Source of the DNA: CAZDAM01 sp964503595
GTDB taxonomy: Bacteria > Muiribacteriota > UBA6191
Reading direction: 5' to 3'
NCBI GenBank assembly: GCA_964503595.1
Contig: CAZDAM010000104.1
Span: 1 to 11,608 of the forward strand
Length of the DNA stretch: 11,608 nucleotides
The notes under the pieces are model-generated. The model ran no database searches and was not told the origin of the DNA. It saw nothing but the letters and a program-made list of their open reading frames with translations. The position numbers and the translations under genes are program-made. The first letter of the stretch is position 1. Each line of letters begins with the position of its first letter. This document shows, in pieces, positions 5,851 through 11,608 of the stretch.

Positions 5851-7875
5851 TTATTTAGCCGTGATGACCTTTTTCTTTTCGTTCTTGCCTTCGTAGGGCC
5901 CCAAGAGAACCTCTCCGGCCTGTCGATCCTCGTAAAAAGAACAGAAAGTATGCGATTTGATCGTTTTCAGGCAGGCAATTCCTACCTGTATCTTGAGATT
6001 GGGATGAGCCACATTGCGCACATTGATCCGGGCATGGCACGTTCGGTTCAATCCTTGGGCCGCATCATCCTTCTGAAGTTCCATAGCGGTCACTCTGGAA
6101 CGCATATCTTGCATGGCTTCCTTGATTTTAGCCAGGCTTTTACGCTGGGTTTCTCCTAAGCGGGGGTCATCATCCTGAAAGCCTGCAAACGGGGCTATGG
6201 ATTGCTTCAGAGTTTCGATCTGTTCCTGTTGCCACTGAATTTTTTTAGCCAGAGTGACCAGACGTTCCCGGACAAAATACTGCTCTCCCACAATCAGGGT
6301 GGTGGTCTGCCCCATGTCCGAACCGGCATTCAGAATGTCAATGCCCCCCTGAGCGACTACAGTTCCACCCACAATAGAGCCCTTGTTTTTGGAAACATTG
6401 ACCTTGCCTCCAGCCTGAACATCACTGTTCATGATGGTATCTTCGACCGTCACATCCTTCTCGACACGAATGATCGCGGAAGAACAGTATTTGGTGTAGA
6501 AATTTTCTCCAGCCTCGATCATTCCCTTGCCATTGGCGACAACCCCCATTTTCACGGTGATCGTACCTCCGGCTTTGAGTTCGGATCCTTCCACCAGGCC
6601 CTTCACAAGAATATCGCCTTCCGCCTTCACCGAAAATCCGGTTATGACATTGCCCTGAATGATCACAGAGCCTAAAAACTCGATATTTCCCGTACTCAAA
6701 TCCACATCATCGGTAATATTCCAGACCGGAATCACCCCGAGCTTGCCGCCTTTGGCCTGAACCTGACCGTCAATTTCTGCATAGTAGGAGCTGTCATCCG
6801 GATTGAAACGGACTCCTTTGGCTGGCGAGATCTTCACCGACTTTCCCAATTTGCCAATCAGGGGTTTTCCGTAAATCGAAAGCCCATCCACAGGCTCAGT
6901 TGGCTCATAGACCTTCGCGATCTTCTCCCCTGTTCTGACACAGGGAATTTCAAATATGTCCTTATAATTGACCCTTCCGGACTCATCTTCCTGAAGATTT
7001 ACCCGGACCGAAGTTGGCACAAACCACTCGATGCGCCCATTCTGGCCATCGACGGAACTTTTGCCCTCTGCAACCACATCTCCAAGGATGGGCTCACCAG
7101 TCTGATTGACTTTCTTGATCAGGGCATCAAGCCGATCATAAACAATCCCATACACGATTTTGCGTTTGGCCAGTTCTTCTCTGACGTCATCCATGGAATG
7201 GTACTTCTCCTCAAGGGGATAGCAGACCAGCCTTCCAGTCACGCCATCCTGGCTGACCTCAATGCGAAGATAAGGATCCTTTTCTCCTCTTTTAAGCGGA
7301 AAATCAGGCTTGGAGGATGGCTTGGGAGGTTCCGGAGCAGCAGTATTCTTTTCGGGTTCGGGAGGAGCAGGCCCAGCAACTGAGGGTCGTTTGGGCTGAA
7401 GCTTGACGCTTTGGACAATCCGGGAAGGATCTTCAGGAACCCCAATTTTCCAGGCTTCAATATCCTTGCTCAAAGACTCAAGCTCCTGCATCGGATCCGC
7501 AATGGGTTGATCATCATCCATCTCATCGGCAAGAAGGTTCAAAAACCCCCCTACTGTCCAGGGACGCTTCAAAAAGCGTCGCACTCCTATGGAATTCAGA
7601 GCGGGTCCGACCAAAGCCCACTGATCCTCACTGCCTTGGCAAAGAACCCGGCTCTTGGGACGAAAACGTCGAATCATGGCGACAGCCTCAACCACCGGAA
7701 CCCGGGAGATTTCCAGATCCAGAACCACAACGCTGAATCCACGCACGGCTATCAGACGGAGCATCTCATCCGGGGTCTGAACAGCAACCAGACCAATTCC
7801 CAGAGAATCCAGGCGGTTTTGCAGTCGGGCCATTCTCCCGGCATCTGGTTTACTGTCCAGAAAAAGTATATTCAT
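5851..7875 (-). CDS. fapA: FapA-type (DUF342) flagellar assembly protein A with N-terminal receiver-like domain
   Basis: A 674-residue protein. Residues 1-120 form a receiver-like domain: ILFLDSK strand with Asp7, FSVVVLDLEI with the phosphoacceptor-position Asp53, and RRFLKRPW with the conserved-position Lys103. The second acidic residue of the usual pair is replaced by Ser8. Residues 120-200 are an acidic then proline-rich linker. From about 202 comes the FapA N-terminal domain (YLRIEVSQDG, VVAEGKSSVDGQNGRIEW), then a right-handed beta-helix-like, glycine-rich repeat region at about 400-530 (GDILVKGLVEG, AGGTITVK). A coiled coil follows at about 532-605, with a short basic tail. FapA proteins are linked to flagellar assembly in Vibrio; the exact role here is unknown. 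The ATG overlaps the stop of the carboxylase alpha subunit gene (ATGA), so it is coupled to that operon and is its last gene. Confidence 0.85.
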   Translation of the reverse strand: MNILFLDSKPDAGRMARLQNRLDSLGIGLVAVQTPDEMLRLIAVRGFSVVVLDLEISRVPVVEAVAMIRRFRPKSRVLCQGSEDQWALVGPALNSIGVRRFLKRPWTVGGFLNLLADEMDDDQPIADPMQELESLSKDIEAWKIGVPEDPSRIVQSVKLQPKRPSVAGPAPPEPEKNTAAPEPPKPSSKPDFPLKRGEKDPYLRIEVSQDGVTGRLVCYPLEEKYHSMDDVREELAKRKIVYGIVYDRLDALIKKVNQTGEPILGDVVAEGKSSVDGQNGRIEWFVPTSVRVNLQEDESGRVNYKDIFEIPCVRTGEKIAKVYEPTEPVDGLSIYGKPLIGKLGKSVKISPAKGVRFNPDDSSYYAEIDGQVQAKGGKLGVIPVWNITDDVDLSTGNIEFLGSVIIQGNVITGFSVKAEGDILVKGLVEGSELKAGGTITVKMGVVANGKGMIEAGENFYTKYCSSAIIRVEKDVTVEDTIMNSDVQAGGKVNVSKNKGSIVGGTVVAQGGIDILNAGSDMGQTTTLIVGEQYFVRERLVTLAKKIQWQQEQIETLKQSIAPFAGFQDDDPRLGETQRKSLAKIKEAMQDMRSRVTAMELQKDDAAQGLNRTCHARINVRNVAHPNLKIQVGIACLKTIKSHTFCSFYEDRQAGEVLLGPYEGKNEKKKVITAK

Positions 7876-9632
7876 TCCCGAATTTCCAGTAGAAAATCGC
7901 CTTTTCCAACCGTCATGCCCTCAAGGCCTGATGGCATTTCTTCAATGACCCCACTGATAGGGGCCCGAATCTCATTCTCCATTTTCATGGCTTCCAGAAT
8001 CATAAGAAGCTGACCTTCCTCTACCCAATCTCCAGACTTCGCCCCGAGTTTCAGAATCTTGCCGTTAATCGGCGATTCCACCCTCCCGGACAAAGTCTGG
8101 TTTTTGCCACGCACATGCTTGAGAGGTAAGCTTCCAGGAGCGTGAAGCACAGCCAGAACACGCTGTGATTCAATTTCCCATACACCAGCCAAATCCAATT
8201 TTCTTCCTCTCAAACTACGATTTTGACACAAAGCATGATAGTTGCCATGAGCATCCCATGTGCAGTCAAACACGTCTTCACCGCAATCATCCGAAACTGT
8301 AACTGTAATAACAGATGACCGGATTTCCCGCCGGATGCGAAGCTCCCGAATCCCTTCGGCACACTCCAGATAAAGCGGGTAGGATTCATGAACCCGGCCC
8401 CAACGCGAATCCTCCGCAGCCAGAAAGGCCGCAACCAGATTTTCCAGACGTCGAAGGTGTTCCTTCTGAGCTTTCACCAACTCTTCGCTGTTCTCAGAAA
8501 CCCAGGCCGTTGTTACTTCGCCTTTCTGGAAAACCGGATGCTTCAAAAGCAGACGGTGGAAAGGAATATTGGTAGGAAATCCCTGAATCCTGATTTTCCC
8601 CAAAGCTTTAGACATTTCCATGATCGTGGCTATACGGTTTTGAGCAACCACACTCAGTTTGGCAATCATCGGATCATAAAAAAGCGGGATTTCGCATCCG
8701 GTAGGAGCGAACCAGTCCAAACGCAGATTTCTGGCTTCAGGAAAGGAAAAATGGCGTACCAGACCGGGAGAAGGGGCAAAATTGTTCAGACAGTCTTCGG
8801 CACAGATACGGCACTCCATGGCATGACCGCTCTGCACCAGTTCTTCCTGCCTGAATTCGAGCCTTTCTCCATAGGCGACTTTNNNNNNNNNNNNNNNNNN
8901 NNNNNNNNNNNNNNNNNNNNNNNNNNNNNNNNNNNNNNNNNNNNNNNNNNNNNNNNNNNNNNNNNNNNNNNNNNNNNNNNNNTATTTATCTCCAATGATT
9001 TGAAATTCGATATGGTGGGCATTTTCCAGATATTTTTCGACAAAAACCCTGGGATCCCCAAAAGCATTTTTCGCTTCACGGACACATTGCTCGTATGAGG
9101 AGGCAAGATCCTCTGACTTTCGGACAATGCGCATCCCCTTGCCACCACCGCCTCCGGCTGCCTTGATCAAAAGAGGAAACCCGGTTTTTTCAGACGCCTG
9201 TTTCACGGCATCCAGATCTTCCACTGGCTCATTGGTTCCCGGAGCAACCGGGACCCCTCGTTCCACCATAGCCTGACGGGCTTCAATCTTGGATCCGAAC
9301 ATGCGCATGACATCGCCGCGCGGTCCAATGAAAGTCAACCCGGCCTGCACCACCTTATCCGCAAAATCCGCGTTTTCAGCCAGAAAGCCATAGCCTGGGT
9401 GAATGGCATCGCAGCCTGATTTTCTGGCTGTCTCAATGATTCTGTCCTGAAGCAGATAGGACTGGGCCGAAGGTCCATCTCCAATGCAGTAAGCCTCATC
9501 CGCCTCAGTCACATGACGGCTTAACCGATCTGCCACGGAATACACCATAACCGCAGGAATTCCCATTTTATCCAGAGTTTTTTTCACCCGGAGGGCAACT
9601 TCCCCCCGGTTTGCAATCAATACCTTATGCAT
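7872..9632 (-). CDS. Acyl-CoA (propionyl/acetyl-CoA) carboxylase alpha subunit: biotin carboxylase plus BCCP, interrupted by an N gap
   Basis: Carboxylates biotin with bicarbonate and ATP, then hands CO2 to the beta subunit. The N-terminus MHKVLIANRGEVALRV, the IHPGYGFLAENADFA motif and the ATP-grasp glycine loop AAGGGGGKGMR are intact. After IEFQIIGDK the sequence is lost in 100 N and resumes at GERLEFRQEE. The missing part should hold the ERDCS/QRRxQK and EMNxRxQVEH catalytic motifs, about 97 residues in homologues against 34 shown. With these restored the protein would be about 650 residues, normal for the fused alpha subunit. A bridging domain follows, then a C-terminal biotinyl domain with EAMKM (biotinyl lysine codon 7983-7985). 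The ATG at 9632 fits the family start and has AAAGGA 7 bases upstream; an ATG at 9674 would overlap the beta-subunit gene. It starts 22 bases after that gene and overlaps fapA by ATGA. Confidence 0.93.
   Translation of the reverse strand: MHKVLIANRGEVALRVKKTLDKMGIPAVMVYSVADRLSRHVTEADEAYCIGDGPSAQSYLLQDRIIETARKSGCDAIHPGYGFLAENADFADKVVQAGLTFIGPRGDVMRMFGSKIEARQAMVERGVPVAPGTNEPVEDLDAVKQASEKTGFPLLIKAAGGGGGKGMRIVRKSEDLASSYEQCVREAKNAFGDPRVFVEKYLENAHHIEFQIIGDKXXXXXXXXXXXXXXXXXXXXXXXXXXXXXXXXXXKVAYGERLEFRQEELVQSGHAMECRICAEDCLNNFAPSPGLVRHFSFPEARNLRLDWFAPTGCEIPLFYDPMIAKLSVVAQNRIATIMEMSKALGKIRIQGFPTNIPFHRLLLKHPVFQKGEVTTAWVSENSEELVKAQKEHLRRLENLVAAFLAAEDSRWGRVHESYPLYLECAEGIRELRIRREIRSSVITVTVSDDCGEDVFDCTWDAHGNYHALCQNRSLRGRKLDLAGVWEIESQRVLAVLHAPGSLPLKHVRGKNQTLSGRVESPINGKILKLGAKSGDWVEEGQLLMILEAMKMENEIRAPISGVIEEMPSGLEGMTVGKGDFLLEIRE
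8883..8982. other. Assembly gap of 100 N inside the biotin carboxylase
   Basis: Exactly 100 N, the conventional length for a gap of unknown size. The reading frame happens to stay open across it. Comparison with the known biotin carboxylase layout predicts about 290 missing bases, so coordinates to the right of it are probably shifted relative to the real chromosome. Confidence 0.95.
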
Positions 9633-9654
9633 ATGCCAATCCTTTAGACGCTTT

Positions 9655-10905
9655 TTAGAGGGGAATATTTCCATGTTTTCTCTGACGCCGCTGAACTTCC
9701 TTGGTTTTCAAAAGTTCCAGACCATTTATAAACCGATTCCGGGTATCTTCAGGATGGATCACTTCATCCAGATAACCCTTACTGGCCGCAATATAGGGAT
9801 TGGCAAAAGCCTTTTCATATTCCTGGATATACTGCTCCCGGGAATCCGGAGATTTCTGAATCTCTTCCCGGTAAAGAATATTGACGGCCCCTTTGGCTCC
9901 CATCACGGCAATTTCCGCATTTGGGTAGGCCAGATTGATATCAGCCCGGATATGCTTGGAAGACATCACATCATAAGCACCCCCATAAGCTTTTCTGGTG
10001 ATCAGGGTCAGCTTGGGTACGGTGGCCTCACTGAAGGCATAAAGAAGNNNNNNNNNNNNNNNNNNNNNNNNNNNNNNNNNNNNNNNNNNNNNNNNNNNNN
10101 NNNNNNNNNNNNNNNNNNNNNNNNNNNNNNNNNNNNNNNNNNNNNNNGGTTTTTCCCGGCAGGATGATGGCAGGTAGGAAAGCAGTTCCTTGGCATGAGC
10201 AATCGCACTGATTTCATCCGGTTGAATGAAGTGAGCCACCCCGGAAGTCTCGTTATGGACCCGGGCTCCGCCAAGACTCTGGAAATCCACGATTTCATTG
10301 GTGACTTCCTTAATAACATCCGGCCCGGTCACAAACATGCAGGCTGTCTGATCCACCATGCTGATGAAATCCGTAATTGCCGGGGAATAAACCGCCCCTC
10401 CAGCGCAGGGGCCCATAATCAGGGACAGCTGGGGAATCACGCCACTGGCCTCAGTATTACGCCAGAAAATCTCGGCATATCCGCCCAGAGAATCGACTCC
10501 TTCCTGAATCCTGGCACCTCCGGAATCGTTGATTCCCACAACAGGAGCCCCGACATCAAGGGCCATATCCATGATTTTGCAGATCTTGCGGGCATGAGCC
10601 AGAGACAAAGAACCTCCGAATACAGTGAAATCCTGAGAAAAAGCAAAAACCCGCCGTCCATTCACCAACCCGGACCCGGTAATGACACCATCTCCCACAA
10701 TCGTTTTTTGCTGCATACCGAACTCCGAGCAGGTGTGAGTCACAAGGCGATCGGTTTCATGGAAAGTGCCGGGATCAAAAAACAGCTCCATTCTTTCCCG
10801 AGCTGTCAAGAGGCCCTTGGCCTTGCGTTTGGCAATTCTGGCTTCTCCGCCACCCAGGAATGCCTCCCGATTTTTTTCTTCCAGTATGCGTATTTTTTCC
10901 TTCAT
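9655..10905 (-). CDS. Propionyl-CoA carboxylase-type carboxyltransferase beta subunit, interrupted by an N gap
   Basis: Carboxyltransferase that moves CO2 from carboxybiotin to an acyl-CoA, giving methylmalonyl- or malonyl-CoA. Family motifs include KAKGLLTARER, GINDSGGARIQEGVDSLGGYAEIF, GPCAGGAVYSPAITDF and MFVTGPDVIKEVT in the N-terminal half, then RKAYGGAYDVMSSKH and EIAVMGAKGAVNILYR in the C-terminal half. Aspartate in GGAYDVM (codon 9970-9972) is the residue associated with propionyl-CoA preference in Streptomyces PccB, where acetyl-CoA-using homologues carry isoleucine. The visible length is 416 residues including 34 unknown; homologues have about 130 residues in the gap, which would give about 510, the normal length. 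The ATG at 10905 has AAGGG 7 bases upstream and lies 11 bases after the Mrr-like gene. The alpha subunit follows after 22 bases, so the two are one transcription unit. Confidence 0.94.
   Translation of the reverse strand: MKEKIRILEEKNREAFLGGGEARIAKRKAKGLLTARERMELFFDPGTFHETDRLVTHTCSEFGMQQKTIVGDGVITGSGLVNGRRVFAFSQDFTVFGGSLSLAHARKICKIMDMALDVGAPVVGINDSGGARIQEGVDSLGGYAEIFWRNTEASGVIPQLSLIMGPCAGGAVYSPAITDFISMVDQTACMFVTGPDVIKEVTNEIVDFQSLGGARVHNETSGVAHFIQPDEISAIAHAKELLSYLPSSCREKXXXXXXXXXXXXXXXXXXXXXXXXXXXXXXXXXXLLYAFSEATVPKLTLITRKAYGGAYDVMSSKHIRADINLAYPNAEIAVMGAKGAVNILYREEIQKSPDSREQYIQEYEKAFANPYIAASKGYLDEVIHPEDTRNRFINGLELLKTKEVQRRQRKHGNIPL
10048..10147. other. Assembly gap of 100 N inside the carboxyltransferase beta subunit
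   Basis: Exactly 100 N between CREKP (proline from CCN) and LLYAFSEATVP. Homologues have roughly 130 residues here, including the FVDVPGF oxyanion-region motif, so about 390 bases are probably missing. Confidence 0.95.
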
Positions 10906-10916
10906 GCATTTACCCT

Positions 10917-11608
10917 TTAAAGCAGTTTGCGCAAATCTTTTTTATCCATCAGGGATATCTGCTGTTTTTTAGCGATTTCCGAAGCCTCTTCCGTAAAATT
11001 TCCACAATTGAGAAAAACGGCCTTCTTGCAGTCCAGGCGATCGCGTCGATCAGCGACATCCACCACAGAAATGGCTCCCACAACTGAAGTCGGCTTGAAG
11101 AAATACACCAGATTTTTCATTTCACTTTTATCAATGCCCACAAAAATGGCTTCATATTTATTATCCGAAATATTCCGATCGACCATAAGCCCCATTTTAG
11201 AGGACATCTTCTTGCACGAATTCACGAAATTCTCGTAGGTCGCCATGGAAAGCTCCATGGGGGTTCTGGGGGAGCTGGAATCATATTTCCCGGAAATACT
11301 TTCATGCTCTTCCAGAATTTTTACAAAGGATTTCTGGGCATTCTCTTCCATCTGTTCCATGGAATAAAGAGGTAGATTCTTTGGCATGAAAAGCTCAAGC
11401 CGCAAAGGCCTGGCAATCTCATGCTTGCAATGAGCTTCCCGCATGATCTTGGTATATTTTTCCATGATCAGGCCATGCTCTTCCTTGATCAGCATTTCTT
11501 TGGAAACCATCTTCAATAAATGATCGGCACCCTTATAGTAAGCATCTACGCGGCAAAGATCCCTCAAGACAACCTTGGCCTCATTGAACTGGCGATTGAG
11601 AATGTAAA
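10917..11608 (-). CDS. Mrr-like (restriction-endonuclease-fold) protein with degenerate active site, partial (N-terminus beyond the window)
   Basis: The frame is open to the right edge, giving 229 visible residues; the ATG at 11567 is internal, because the codons before it continue in helical sequence (YILNRQFNEAKVV). The visible N-terminal part (about 1-120) is charged and alpha-helical, beginning with a TPR-like helix pair. The last 95 or so residues resemble the end of the Mrr catalytic domain: KKAVFLNCGNFTEEASEIAKK followed by ISLMDKKDLRKLL, matching the family pattern of a strand, FT..A..LA and then LID...L. The expected QxK is FFK (in VYFFKP), and no aspartate is evident in the strand before it, where GlyAlaAsp-like sequence would be. 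So it may have lost nuclease activity. It is the first visible gene of the operon with the carboxylase and fapA, with 11 bases to the beta subunit start. Alternative: an unrelated PD-(D/E)xK-fold binding domain. Confidence 0.65.
   Translation of the reverse strand, partial: YILNRQFNEAKVVLRDLCRVDAYYKGADHLLKMVSKEMLIKEEHGLIMEKYTKIMREAHCKHEIARPLRLELFMPKNLPLYSMEQMEENAQKSFVKILEEHESISGKYDSSSPRTPMELSMATYENFVNSCKKMSSKMGLMVDRNISDNKYEAIFVGIDKSEMKNLVYFFKPTSVVGAISVVDVADRRDRLDCKKAVFLNCGNFTEEASEIAKKQQISLMDKKDLRKLL

Noticed and set aside
5474..5858. Small ORFs on both strands in the intergenic region (69 and 100 codons)
   Set aside because: They cross the inverted repeat, lack start signals and show no protein-like composition.
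9633..9674. ATG at 9674 as the start of the carboxylase alpha subunit
   Set aside because: It would overlap the beta-subunit stop and add 14 residues before the conserved HKVLIANRGE; ATG 9632 has a good Shine-Dalgarno site.
8883..10147. Real internal deletions or pseudogenes in both carboxylase subunits
   Set aside because: The missing parts coincide exactly with 100-N assembly gaps, and the flanking sequence is intact and in family order.

Overview
The window looks like chromosomal DNA of a flagellated, diderm-type bacterium. Its mix of a C5-pathway haem enzyme, a FlgE-family hook protein, a YcgR-like PilZ protein, an archaeal-style (DacZ-like) diadenylate cyclase, a FapA/DUF342 protein and a PCC-type acyl-CoA carboxylase suggests a spirochaete, perhaps Leptospirales-like. 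That placement is inference from gene content; no rRNA or other phylogenetic marker is present. Base composition is mid-GC by eye. Two 100-N runs mark it as a scaffold from a draft or metagenome assembly.

Layout, left to right. (1) 1-1140, minus strand: a small membrane protein gene overlaps the start of hemL by ATGA; hemL runs off the left edge. (2) 1141-1245: divergent intergenic region with a sigma28 (FliA)-like promoter pointing at the hook gene. (3) 1246-3048, plus: a 600-residue FlgE-like hook protein without any cysteine. (4) 3054-4411, minus: a PilZ (c-di-GMP receptor-like) gene followed by an overlapping gene for a membrane protein with an SH3-like tail. (5) 4412-4504: 93-bp divergent intergenic region. 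(6) 4505-5419, plus: a DisA_N-domain diadenylate cyclase. (7) 5420-5850: AT-rich intergenic region between convergent genes, with a long imperfect inverted repeat and a weak terminator. (8) 5851-11608, minus: a tightly packed operon in the order Mrr-like protein (partial), acyl-CoA carboxylase beta subunit, biotin carboxylase/BCCP alpha subunit, and a receiver-domain-FapA fusion.

How the genes may work together: the middle of the window joins motility (hook protein, FapA) with two nucleotide second messengers, since a PilZ receptor gene and a c-di-AMP synthase gene are divergent from one short intergenic region. The right-hand operon joins propionyl/acetyl-CoA carboxylation to a FapA protein carrying a receiver-like domain. 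The alpha subunit and fapA overlap by ATGA, so they are almost certainly co-transcribed and probably translationally coupled. No mobile element, CRISPR array, tRNA or rRNA was recognised. Both carboxylase subunits are interrupted by N runs that, judged against the family, stand for more missing sequence than the 100 bases shown.
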